25,049 nucleotides of DNA from JBGSUZ01 sp043770095 (GTDB lineage Bacteria > Bacillota > Clostridia > Peptostreptococcales > Acidaminobacteraceae): positions 1 through 25,049 of the forward strand of contig JAYVIR010000028.1 of the NCBI GenBank assembly GCA_043770095.1, given 5' to 3'. The notes beneath the pieces were generated by a model. It was not told the origin of the DNA. It worked only from the letters and a program-made list of their open reading frames with translations, and did no database searches. How positions within the stretch are numbered: position 1 is the first letter of the stretch; each line of letters starts with the position of its first letter. The position numbers and the translations under genes are program-made. This document shows, piece after piece, positions 15,009 through 22,414 of the stretch.

Positions 15009-15746
15009 ATGAAAGAAACGACTAAATTGACTTTGCCAACTCAATCGACTTTGTCGACTCAATCGACTTTGTCGACTCAATCGCCTTTGTCGACTCAATC
15101 GCCTTTGCCGACTAAATGCAGCCGCAAGCTTTCACAAAATAGAGGGGTTGAGACTAAAAACGCCATTATTACTGCGGGCATTGACCTGTTCGCTGAGTAT
15201 GGTTTCCATAAAGTCAACACGAAAGAAATTGCAAAAGCCGCAGGTGTTTCCATTGGAAGCTTCTACGGTTATTATGAAGACAAAAAACATTTGTTCCTTG
15301 AACTGGTTGAAATTTATAAAGAAGACTTACTAAATGCTGCCCTTTGCCAAAATAATAAAGAGAGCGAACCTTCAATAAACTGTGAAGTTGCGCCCCTTTC
15401 TTATACCTATGAAGAAGTCATCAACTACTTTATCAATAGGAAACTAAGCGTTGCACAAAAATACCCACTTGCGTTTCACCACGAACTCAACCATATGCGT
15501 TATCGAGATTCAGATGTAGAAGCGGTTTTCCTTCGCTACTACCAAAAGGAAATTGACAATTTTGAAATCAGTTTGTCACAGCACGCTGACGCACTTCGCG
15601 TCACGGACTACCGAATGGCGGCTGAGATTATTTATCAGATCAGTGATGACATGATGGGGGCATATCTCAGTCCAAAATCACAAGAAATTAAAGATGCTCT
15701 TATCAACGAATACAAGCTAATGCTTCATCTTTATTTATTTTTATAG
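15009..15746 (+). CDS. TetR family repressor with repeat-encoded N-terminal tail
   Basis: 245 residues. The DNA-binding domain covers about 50-100, with AIITAGIDLFAEYGF, the recognition helix region TKEIAKAAGVSIGSFYGYY and KKHLFLELV. The rest is an all-helical ligand-binding region with no identifiable ligand. Before the domain there is an unusual tail of about 40 residues made of six-residue repeats (T/P-L-P/S-T-Q-S). AGGAGG lies nine bases before the ATG, so the tail is really translated. It is divergent from the nitroreductase operon and shares two operators with it, so its inducer is probably a nitro- or quinone-like compound (inference). Confidence 0.92.
   Translation: MKETTKLTLPTQSTLSTQSTLSTQSPLSTQSPLPTKCSRKLSQNRGVETKNAIITAGIDLFAEYGFHKVNTKEIAKAAGVSIGSFYGYYEDKKHLFLELVEIYKEDLLNAALCQNNKESEPSINCEVAPLSYTYEEVINYFINRKLSVAQKYPLAFHHELNHMRYRDSDVEAVFLRYYQKEIDNFEISLSQHADALRVTDYRMAAEIIYQISDDMMGAYLSPKSQEIKDALINEYKLMLHLYLFL
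15030..15119 (+). repeat. Five 18-bp tandem repeats inside the TetR gene
   Basis: Five units of ACTTTGYCRACTCAATCG with small variations run in frame: 15030-15047, 15048-15065, 15066-15083, 15084-15101, 15102-15119. They encode TLPTQS, TLSTQS, TLSTQS, PLSTQS and PLPTKC. Units two and three are identical. Because the unit is a multiple of three, copy number can change without breaking the frame. Confidence 0.95.
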
Positions 15747-15766
15747 CCTCTTTACACTTTATCCAA

Positions 15767-15796
15767 TTGACACTATATGCAGTTGTATTGTATAAT
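15767..15796 (+). promoter_or_regulatory. Promoter of nrdDG
   Basis: Consensus TTGACA (15767-15772) and TATAAT (15791-15796) are 18 bases apart, with a predicted start near 15803. Confidence 0.85.
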
Positions 15797-15816
15797 CTAA
15801 CCACTATATATAGACA
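15770..15816. promoter_or_regulatory. Pair of NrdR boxes
   Basis: ACACTATATGCAGTTG (15770-15785) and CCACTATATATAGACA (15801-15816) each match about 12 of 16 bases of the published NrdR consensus acaCwAtATaTwGtgt. Their spacing is 31 bases centre to centre, three helical turns, as reported for NrdR sites. They flank the -10 box, so NrdR bound to both would shut off nrdDG when dATP or ATP is plentiful. Confidence 0.8.
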
Positions 15817-15860
15817 GTTTGTTGAATATAAAGAGAAAATCAAGAGAGGTATTTGTCGAA

Positions 15861-18173
15861 ATGATCACAAAAATCAGAAAAAGAGATGGGCGCGAATTGC
15901 CATTCAATATTGAGAAAATAGGAAATGCAATTTTTAAAGCCGCAAGCGTCAGCGGTGGCAAGGATTACCAAACATCAATGGATTTAGCCGAGCAAGTAGC
16001 GCTCTATTTAGAGTCTAATTTGAAAGGCACTAACCCTAGTGTGGAAGAAATTCAAGACGCTGTCGAAAAAATACTCATCGAAACGGGTCATGCAAAAACG
16101 GCAAAAGAATTCATTCTCTATCGTTCGGAGCGTACTAGAGTTAGAGAAATGAACACCCGCCTCATGAGAGTTTTTGAAGACTTAACCTTTAAAGATGCAG
16201 AAAACAACGACCTTAAACGTGAAAATGCGAATATCGATGGCGATACTGCCATGGGCACCATGCTTAAATATGGCTCAGAGAGTTCAAAACAATTCTATGA
16301 GCTATTTGTTTTGAATCCAACGCATGCAAAAGCACATAAATCAGGTGATTTCCATATTCACGATCTCGATTTTTTAACGCTGACGACCACTTGTTGTCAA
16401 ATTGACATCCATCGCCTGTTTGAACAAGGTTTCAGCACAGGACACGGCCATCTTCGCGCGCCAAATGACATTCAAAGTTACGCTGCCCTTGCCTGCATTG
16501 CCATTCAGTCGAATCAAAATGATCAGCACGGCGGCCAAAGCATTCCTAACTTTGACTATGGCATGGCACCTGGTGTCGCAAAAACGTACATCCGCCTCTA
16601 CAGACAAAACTTAGGACGTGCTCTAGAGCTCTTAGCAGACCGATTAGACTCAGAACAACTTGTCAGTGGTCTACTTGTTCAAATAAAAGACAACCATGGC
16701 TTAGAACCGAAATTGACAGATATGGAAGCTTATCAAGCAAAAGAACTTAAAGCACTCATTGGCATAGGCATTGAAGAAATTTGTGCCATCAAGGCGCAAA
16801 AATTTGCACTCGAACGTTCACTCGTCGAAATCGAACGCAGCACGTTCCAAGCGATGGAAGCGTTTGTTCATAATCTCAATACCATGCACAGCCGTGCAGG
16901 CGCACAAATTCCATTTAGTTCAATCAACTACGGCACAGACATGTCACCAGAAGGCCGATTGGTCACTAAACACCTCCTGCTCGCAACCGAAGCGGGTCTT
17001 GGCAACGGCGAAACGCCTATTTTTCCAATTCACATTTTCCGTGTCAAAGAAGGCATCAACTACAATCCAGAGGATCCAAACTATGACCTCTTCAAACTCG
17101 CCTGCAAAGTAAGCGCCAAGAGACTTTTCCCAAATTTCTCTTTTTTAGATGCCCCGTTTAACTTAAAATACTATCAGCCTGGCAGACCAGAGACTGAAAT
17201 CGCCTACATGGGTTGTCGTACCAGAGTTATTGGCAACATTCATGACCCTGAGAGAGAAATCACGACAGGCAGAGGCAATTTGAGCTTCACAACGCTTAAT
17301 TTGCCACGACTTGCGATTAAAAGCAAAGGCGACTTAAACGTCTTCTACTCACTGCTTGACCAAAAAATAGAACTCATCATAGAACAACTTCTTGAACGCT
17401 TTGAAATTCAAGCGCGCAAAAAAGTAAAGAACTTCCCCTTCCTTATGGGACAAGGCATTTGGATGGACTCCGAAAAACTTGAGTGGAACGATGAAATTCG
17501 CGAAGTCATTAAACACGGCACGCTCTCAATGGGCTTCATCGGTCTAGCGGAATGTTTGAAAGCCCTTACAGGCTACCATCACGGCGAATCTGCCGACTCG
17601 CAAAAACTTGGTCTTGAGATTATTTCTAGACTCCGTGAGAAAATGGACGATGCGAGCACCCATTACCAATTAAACTTTTCACTCATAGCCACTCCTGCCG
17701 AAGGCACTGCAGGACGTTTTGTCGGCATTGATCAAAAAGATTTTGGAACGCTTGAAGGCGTTACAGACCGTGAGTACTATACAAACAGCTTCCATATCCC
17801 TGTTTATTACAAAACAAAAGCCTTTACCAAAATTAATTTGGAAGCGCCTTATCATGAACTGACAAATGCGGGTCACATTACGTATATTGAGCTTGATGGC
17901 GATCCTCTAAACAACTTAGATGCTTTTGAGAAAATTGTTCGCACCATGAAAGAAGCTGGGATAGGCTATGGTTCTATCAATCATCCAATTGATAGAGATG
18001 CCGTTTGCGGCTACACCGGTATCATTGGTGATACTTGTCCTGCTTGCGGTCGTGAAGAAGGCACTCGGAAATTTGAACGCATCCGCCGTATTACAGGTTA
18101 TCTTGTTGGCACGGTTGATCGGTTTAACAACGCCAAACAGGCTGAAGAAAAAGATCGGGTGAAACACGCCTAA
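15861..18173 (+). CDS. nrdD: Anaerobic (class III) ribonucleoside-triphosphate reductase, large subunit
   Basis: 770 residues from the ATG at 15861 (GAGAGG eleven bases before). A TTG at 15819 would add 14 residues unlike the family. The ATP-cone regulatory domain is at about 1-90 (ITKIRKRDGRELPFNIEKI). The catalytic barrel includes TTTCCQIDIHRLFEQGF and the C-terminal glycyl radical loop RITGYLVG, with G746 as the radical site. The zinc site has C716, C726 and C729; the fourth position holds D713 (D-A-V-C-G-Y) rather than Cys. The enzyme reduces NTPs to dNTPs under strict anaerobiosis using formate as a typical reductant. The stop overlaps the nrdG start by one base. NrdR boxes lie upstream. 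Confidence 0.97.
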   Translation: MITKIRKRDGRELPFNIEKIGNAIFKAASVSGGKDYQTSMDLAEQVALYLESNLKGTNPSVEEIQDAVEKILIETGHAKTAKEFILYRSERTRVREMNTRLMRVFEDLTFKDAENNDLKRENANIDGDTAMGTMLKYGSESSKQFYELFVLNPTHAKAHKSGDFHIHDLDFLTLTTTCCQIDIHRLFEQGFSTGHGHLRAPNDIQSYAALACIAIQSNQNDQHGGQSIPNFDYGMAPGVAKTYIRLYRQNLGRALELLADRLDSEQLVSGLLVQIKDNHGLEPKLTDMEAYQAKELKALIGIGIEEICAIKAQKFALERSLVEIERSTFQAMEAFVHNLNTMHSRAGAQIPFSSINYGTDMSPEGRLVTKHLLLATEAGLGNGETPIFPIHIFRVKEGINYNPEDPNYDLFKLACKVSAKRLFPNFSFLDAPFNLKYYQPGRPETEIAYMGCRTRVIGNIHDPEREITTGRGNLSFTTLNLPRLAIKSKGDLNVFYSLLDQKIELIIEQLLERFEIQARKKVKNFPFLMGQGIWMDSEKLEWNDEIREVIKHGTLSMGFIGLAECLKALTGYHHGESADSQKLGLEIISRLREKMDDASTHYQLNFSLIATPAEGTAGRFVGIDQKDFGTLEGVTDREYYTNSFHIPVYYKTKAFTKINLEAPYHELTNAGHITYIELDGDPLNNLDAFEKIVRTMKEAGIGYGSINHPIDRDAVCGYTGIIGDTCPACGREEGTRKFERIRRITGYLVGTVDRFNNAKQAEEKDRVKHA

Positions 18174-18757
18174 TGCAAAAGCATCCTTTAACCTTTCCAA
18201 TTTTAAATGAAAAAGACGCAGATTCAAGCCTATTAAGCTTGAACCTGCGTCTTTCAGGCATTATCGAAGAGTCTATTTCAAATGGACCTGGGTTTAGGCT
18301 CGTTGTCTTTGCGCAAGGGTGTAGGCATAACTGCGACGGCTGCCACAACCCTCAGTCACATGACTTTGATGGCGGATATGACGTTACCATCCGCGAGATT
18401 CTCGACTTAATGAAAGAAAACCCGCTTCTGGACGGCATCACCTTAAGTGGCGGTGATCCATTCGAGCAGGCTTTCGGATTTTCTCATTTGGCGCGTCTGG
18501 CTAAAACAATGGATTATCATGTGACAACCTATACCGGTTATACGTTTGAAAAACTCAATTCCAATCAAGAACAGAACCCACACTGGTTCAGGCTATTAGA
18601 ACATACAGACCTGCTCATTGACGGGCCGTTTCAATTGGCTTCTCAAAACGGTCTCCTAAAATTCAGAGGCTCTGAAAACCAACGCATGATTGATGTCAAA
18701 GCCTCGCTTATGTCTGAAAGCGGTGTCGTTACTTTACAACTAGACCCAGTAGTTTAG
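18173..18757 (+). CDS. nrdG: Anaerobic ribonucleotide reductase activating enzyme (radical SAM)
   Basis: 194 residues. The radical SAM cluster motif CxxxCxxC is C50-C54-C57 (CRHNCDGC), followed by SGGDPFEQ, the SAM-binding GGE-like motif. It generates the glycyl radical on NrdD with a [4Fe-4S] cluster and S-adenosylmethionine. The N-terminus is about 25 residues longer than in many homologues (MQKHPLTFPILNEKDADSS). The start overlaps the nrdD stop (TAATG) with no good ribosome site of its own, so translation is probably coupled. The 3' end overlaps the opposing pentapeptide-repeat gene by 29 bases. Confidence 0.96.
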   Translation: MQKHPLTFPILNEKDADSSLLSLNLRLSGIIEESISNGPGFRLVVFAQGCRHNCDGCHNPQSHDFDGGYDVTIREILDLMKENPLLDGITLSGGDPFEQAFGFSHLARLAKTMDYHVTTYTGYTFEKLNSNQEQNPHWFRLLEHTDLLIDGPFQLASQNGLLKFRGSENQRMIDVKASLMSESGVVTLQLDPVV

Positions 18758-19373
18758 ACAGTTCTGCAGCTTGATACACATTCACTGTGAGACCTTTTAA
18801 CTCTTCACCAGAAACGAGCATGCCATCAATTTCACATTCCGTCAAATCAATGCCCTTTAAAGGCGTTTTAAAAAAGCTCGTCCCTATGAATAGGGACTTT
18901 TTTAATGCCAAATTTGAGAGTTTGCATTCTGTAATATTGGCATGACTTAAGTCGCTTTCAATGACGCCAACATTTTTAAACCCTGCCATGTCAAAATTAG
19001 CATATTTAAAATGACAGTTTATAAAGGACACATCTTTTAAGATAGCATTTTGCAAATTGATGCCCATTCCCTTACACGAAATAAGTTCGCATCGATTAAA
19101 ATAGGAGCCATTCCCATTGCTGTTTGATAGGTCGCATTCTTTAAAAACGACGTCAATAAAATCCGTTTTAACCAATAAGCAATTGATAAACTTGCAGTTT
19201 TCAAAAACAACGTCTTTGAAGCAAATTTTTGAAAGGTCAGTATCGACAAATGAAACGCCGCTGATTTGCTTGCTGGTAATGTCCAGTTCTTCCTCTTTGC
19301 ACAGCCTGATCAATGACAATAAATCCTCTACGTTCTCTAACGCTTTTGAAATACTCGGCTTTATGATTTTCAT
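18729..19373 (-). CDS. Pentapeptide-repeat protein
   Basis: 214 residues. The middle (about 40-185) is a run of five-residue repeats with a central Phe, Leu, Ile or Met and a following Ala, Cys, Ser or Thr, for example VSFVDTDLSKICFKDVVFENC and ANITECKLSNLALKKS. These stack into a right-handed four-sided helix. There is an alpha-helical tail with LTVNVYQAAELSKLLGL. Some members (Qnr, McbG) protect DNA gyrase from drugs or toxins, but most have no known role and this one cannot be placed with certainty. AAGGAGA lies four bases before the ATG. No signal peptide is seen, so it is cytoplasmic. Its stop lies inside the end of nrdG on the other strand. Confidence 0.85.
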   Translation of the reverse strand: MKIIKPSISKALENVEDLLSLIRLCKEEELDITSKQISGVSFVDTDLSKICFKDVVFENCKFINCLLVKTDFIDVVFKECDLSNSNGNGSYFNRCELISCKGMGINLQNAILKDVSFINCHFKYANFDMAGFKNVGVIESDLSHANITECKLSNLALKKSLFIGTSFFKTPLKGIDLTECEIDGMLVSGEELKGLTVNVYQAAELSKLLGLVVK

Positions 19374-19465
19374 GGTTCTCCTTTTCTGTCACTTTTTAAA
19401 TTTCATATGGCAATGTATTAACAGTATCTATTGGTTAGTACCACTGCCATCGTTGCAGACAATGC

Positions 19466-19485
19466 AATAGCGTATAACCGCTATT
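19466..19485. promoter_or_regulatory. Perfect inverted repeat upstream of the pentapeptide-repeat gene
   Basis: AATAGCG-TATAAC-CGCTATT has two perfect seven-base arms about 95 bases before the pentapeptide gene. No T run follows on either strand, so it is more like an operator than a terminator. I found no convincing promoter for that gene in the 180-base gap. Confidence 0.4.
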
Positions 19486-19515
19486 CATTATTCAGTATAA
19501 CCTAAATGGCAAAGT

Positions 19516-19548
19516 TTAAAAAAGAAAAGATGGCTTTTCAGCCATCTT
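19516..19548 (-). terminator. Terminator of the unknown gene at 19554
   Basis: AAGATGGC (19527-19534) and GCCATCTT (19541-19548) form an eight-base-pair stem with a six-base loop. On the minus strand it is followed by a T-rich tail (TTCTTTTTT), six bases after the stop codon. Confidence 0.85.
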
Positions 19549-19553
19549 AAAAA

Positions 19554-20153
19554 TTAAATATGAGTCATTGGCGGTTTGGCTAAAATGTAGCCATTCTCTA
19601 CCAATGTATCTAAGGTAATGGAAAATAAATGTAACAAATCTTCAAGCATTGCCACATTGGTAATAATCCCGTTCATTTCTAACACGAGTTCATCTTCATC
19701 TGCAGAGAATTTAGGACCAAAAGTGCCTTCTGAATCTTTAATTTCAAAATGAATATTTTTTAATTTCATCATTAAATGTTGAATTTCTTTATTTTGGAAA
19801 ATAACAAGCCCTTTTTCCTTTTGCTCGCACTTCAAAATAAAAGCTTTATCAAAAGACTGCTCACCTGTATCCAAATCTTTCGAACCCGCTGTTTTCCCAA
19901 TTCGACTCATAAATCCTTCTTTATGAACTTTAAATCTAAAGCCATCTGGGTTTACGATTGGCGCTCTGAGAAGTGTGCTGTAGTAACCTTCTTCATGTCG
20001 CCCAGCCTCACTAGTATCAAGAATAATATGCCAAGGTTCATGTATCACCTCAACAGAAATATTCCCAGTCAATCTTTCTTCAATAAATTTTCCTGATACA
20101 GCTTCACTAAATTGTCGCCAGACTTCTTGCTTGGCAGTAGTAAATACGCTCAT
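19554..20153 (-). CDS. Unrecognised soluble protein of 199 residues
   Basis: The frame is open from 20204, but the ATG at 20153 is the likely start because AAGGAGGA lies seven bases before it; the extra part upstream covers the ribosome site. The chain has no signal peptide or membrane helix. An N-terminal helical part (MSVFTTAKQEVWRQFSEAV) leads into a beta-rich core with WHIILDT, YYSTLLRAPIVNPDGFRFKVHKEGFMSRIGK, a FILKCEQKEKGLVIFQN segment and a C-terminal LHLFSITLDTLVENGYI helix. It resembles uncharacterised proteins I cannot name with confidence, so no function is given. It is divergent from the leuD remnant and has its own terminator. Confidence 0.75.
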   Translation of the reverse strand: MSVFTTAKQEVWRQFSEAVSGKFIEERLTGNISVEVIHEPWHIILDTSEAGRHEEGYYSTLLRAPIVNPDGFRFKVHKEGFMSRIGKTAGSKDLDTGEQSFDKAFILKCEQKEKGLVIFQNKEIQHLMMKLKNIHFEIKDSEGTFGPKFSADEDELVLEMNGIITNVAMLEDLLHLFSITLDTLVENGYILAKPPMTHI

Positions 20154-20267
20154 AAGCCAATCCTCCTTAATTAATTTTATGTAGATACTCATTTTATACC
20201 CCAAACAAATGACAAAACACTTTCATTTTATCTAATCCTTCAAATTTCTCAGCAATACTAAAAAAAT

Positions 20268-21002
20268 ATGATGCTTCAAATAAACTGCCACATAGCTCAC
20301 GTTTACGGCGATCATATCGATACAGACGTCATTATTCCAGCCCGCTACCTAAGTGCCTCTACGCCGCAGCATTTAGCAAAATACTGCATGATCAACATTG
20401 ACCCTGAGTTTGCAAACATAGTCCAAGGTGGTGATTTGATTATATCCGGTCGAAATTTCGGCTGCGGCTCTTCAAGGGAACATGCGCCAATGGCGATTAA
20501 AGCCTCTGGCATTCACTGCGTCATTGCAAAAAGTTTTGCCCGCATTTTTCTGAGAAATGCGATCAATATTGGTTTAACGGTTATTGAAGCCGATACCGAC
20601 GCCTTAAATGCTCAAATTGGCGATTTGATTAAAATCAATTGGAAAATCGGCGCCATCATCAATCGTAGTGGTGCCATTCAAATCCCATTTAGCGCCCCAC
20701 CACCCTTCATTCACGAGATCATAACCGCAGGCGGACTACTCGCCTACGTCACTGAGCTAAAGGAGGGTTTGAAACGATATGGCGCTAAATCCACTCACTA
20801 TCAAATTGCACTTCTCTCAGGAGACGGCATCGGCCCCGAAATTCTCGCTGAAGCGGTAAAAGTTTTAAAGGCTTTAGAATTAAAATTTGAATTCCATTTT
20901 GACTTTATCGAGGCTCCTATCCGCGGTGCTTCCAGCGACCACTCAGGACTTCCGCTAACGAAACCATCCGCCTTTGCCAAGAGTCCAGTGCCGTCCTATT
21001 AG
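20268..21002 (+). CDS. leuD: 3-isopropylmalate dehydratase small subunit, reading through into a leuB relic
   Basis: Residues 1 to about 163 are a complete LeuD swivelling domain: HIDTDVIIPARYL, GRNFGCGSSREHAPMAI, VIAKSFARIFLRNAINIGL and AGGLLAYVTELKEG. With LeuC it isomerises isopropylmalate in leucine synthesis. There is no stop where LeuD normally ends. The frame runs through the AGGAGG meant for leuB (20761-20766) into YQIALLSGDGIGPEILAEAVKVL, the LeuB N-terminus, and stops at 21002 after a frameshift, giving 244 residues. No Shine-Dalgarno sequence precedes the ATG (only CAATACTAAAAAAAT), and no leuC lies upstream. It is probably a remnant of a leu operon; whether it still makes protein is doubtful. 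Confidence 0.75.
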   Translation: MMLQINCHIAHVYGDHIDTDVIIPARYLSASTPQHLAKYCMINIDPEFANIVQGGDLIISGRNFGCGSSREHAPMAIKASGIHCVIAKSFARIFLRNAINIGLTVIEADTDALNAQIGDLIKINWKIGAIINRSGAIQIPFSAPPPFIHEIITAGGLLAYVTELKEGLKRYGAKSTHYQIALLSGDGIGPEILAEAVKVLKALELKFEFHFDFIEAPIRGASSDHSGLPLTKPSAFAKSPVPSY

Positions 21003-21711
21003 GGGCTGTAGGCGCCCCAAATGGGATATCATCACCCAAAAGAAAATCGGTCTGAAACCGGGCTCTTATCCCTTAGAAAAGCTCTTGGGCTCTACTGCAA
21101 CCTAAGACCCGTCAAATTGTTTTCTTCGTTAAAAGAAGCCAGTACATTGGCTGGCAGTATCGGCCTCATGCCTATTGCCAGTATTGGCGATTTTTAGGCC
21201 TTGCAAATTCAATTTATTTTAAACCTAACCTGTTTTCTATATGAAGGAGAAAAATATTATGAATGCTAACTCAAATCTAAATCAACAAACTGCAACCCCT
21301 TGGGAAGTCAACGACACCGAGCGCCTTGCCATGGAGTATGATCACTTTTATAACAACGCCAGCACGATGGCTTCTTCTATAGAAGGGAGTAGCTCCATGA
21401 TTTTTCAGACGCCAGTAAAATTGCCTCATCAAAAAACACCACCCGTTAGCAAACGACTGGGCTTATACGAACCCATCCACGGCTCTGCCCCTGACATAGC
21501 AGGCCAAAACATCGCCAATCCAGTTGGCATGATTCTTTCGGCGGCAATGATGCTGCGTCATTCTCTTGGCGAAGAAGAAGCCGCTCTTGCGGTTGAGCGG
21601 GCAGTAGAAAAGGCCTTGGAAACTGGCAAACTCACACCAGATCTCAAGGCCTATGCAAAAGAAGTTATTTCGACGCAGGAGATGGGAAGTCTCATTGCCT
21701 CATTGTTGTAA
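20779..21711 (+). pseudogene. leuB: Decayed 3-isopropylmalate dehydrogenase gene (leuB)
   Basis: LeuB pieces appear in order but in changing frames. The N-terminal YQIALLSGDGIGPE is at 20799, followed by GASSDHSGLPL. A base is missing near 20956, then NETIRLCQESSAVLLGAVG continues. A second break lies near 21020 before WDIITQKKIGLKPGSYPLEKLLG, and a third near 21091 before LYCNLRPVKLFSSLKEAS. The next residues, TLAGSIGLMPIASIGDF (to 21195), belong far later in LeuB, so about 140 codons of the middle, with most catalytic residues, are gone. After an unrelated stretch of about 240 bases the C-terminus resumes as GLYEPIHGSAPDIAGQNIANP up to 21711. The gene cannot make an active enzyme. Confidence 0.88.
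21259..21711 (+). CDS. Chimeric open frame: unknown 65-residue start joined to LeuB C-terminus
   Basis: 150 residues from an ATG with AAGGAGA eight bases upstream, a much better start signal than leuD has. The first part (MNANSNLNQQTATPWEVNDT, then ERLAMEYDHFYNNASTM) is hydrophilic and I do not recognise it. From about residue 67 it is in frame with the LeuB C-terminal region (RLGLYEPIHGSAPDIAGQ, then helices to SLIASLL). It may be a chance product of the rearrangement that brought another gene's 5' end and ribosome site into the leuB relic. If made, it lacks the LeuB active site. The last 12 bases overlap the opposing rluF gene. Confidence 0.45.
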   Translation: MNANSNLNQQTATPWEVNDTERLAMEYDHFYNNASTMASSIEGSSSMIFQTPVKLPHQKTPPVSKRLGLYEPIHGSAPDIAGQNIANPVGMILSAAMMLRHSLGEEEAALAVERAVEKALETGKLTPDLKAYAKEVISTQEMGSLIASLL

Positions 21712-22404
21712 ATTGGTGTTTGCAAGTTCTTCTCTCAAAGTCTGAAGCTCACTGGCATCAAGCATTCGCCACTGACCAATAGGCAAGGCTCCGAGCTCAA
21801 GATTCAATATGCGAATGCGCTTAAGTTTTAAGACTTTGAAGCCAAACACCAGACACATTTTCCTGATTTGTCTGTTTAACCCCTGCGATAGAATGATTTG
21901 GAACTGATTTTCTTCCAATCGTTGTAGGCGACAGGGCTTTGTTTTTTGTCCATCAATTTCGACGCCTTGACCCATGGCTTCTAGAAATTGTGCATCAAAT
22001 GGACGGTTCACTGTGACGTGATAGACCTTTTCATGTCCATGCTCTGCGGCGAGTACTTGATTGGCCAGTTCGCCGTCGTTGGTCAGTAACATCAAGCCTT
22101 CAGAATTCTTATCAAGACGTCCCACTGGAAAAATATACTCTGGAAAGTTTAGAAAACCAATGATGTTATCAGGCGTTGTCGCTTCAGCTGTACAGGTAAT
22201 GCCAACGGGTTTATTGAGCAGCATATAAATTTTATCTTTAGGCACAAGCGCTTGTTCATCTAAAAGTACCTCGTCGGCGTCTTCTAGCCACTGTCCTAAT
22301 TGACAAATTTGACCATTCACAGTAAGTCGACCGTCTTCAATCCATCGGTTGGCTTCTCTTCTCGAACAGTATCCTAAATTGCTGAGCAATTTGTTAATAC
22401 GCAT
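21700..22404 (-). CDS. rluF: 23S rRNA pseudouridine synthase, RluF type
   Basis: 234 residues. An S4 RNA-binding domain is at about 1-50 (MRINKLLSNLGYCSRREANR). The catalytic domain has the active-site Asp in PVGRLDKNSEGLMLLTNDGEL and the family pattern QGLNRQIRKMC-FGFKVLKLKRIRI. These last segments and GALPIGQWR fit RluF (position 2604 of E. coli 23S rRNA) better than RsuA or RluB, but the distinction is by eye. The gene begins ten bases after the proS stop, and its GAGGT ribosome site overlaps that stop, so it is co-transcribed with proS. Confidence 0.85.
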   Translation of the reverse strand: MRINKLLSNLGYCSRREANRWIEDGRLTVNGQICQLGQWLEDADEVLLDEQALVPKDKIYMLLNKPVGITCTAEATTPDNIIGFLNFPEYIFPVGRLDKNSEGLMLLTNDGELANQVLAAEHGHEKVYHVTVNRPFDAQFLEAMGQGVEIDGQKTKPCRLQRLEENQFQIILSQGLNRQIRKMCLVFGFKVLKLKRIRILNLELGALPIGQWRMLDASELQTLREELANTNLQQ

Positions 22405-22414
22405 GTAGTGACCT

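Noticed and set aside
15030..15119. CRISPR array
   Set aside because: The 18-base units are directly adjacent with no spacers and lie in frame inside a coding region.
20268..21002. A genuine LeuD-LeuB fusion enzyme
   Set aside because: The LeuB part stops after about 65 residues because of a frameshift, and the linker is the translated leuB ribosome site, so this is decay rather than a designed fusion.
21003..21240. A true intergenic region or non-coding RNA between the leuD frame and the next frame
   Set aside because: When frames are changed at three points it reads as LeuB residues, so it is part of the pseudogene.
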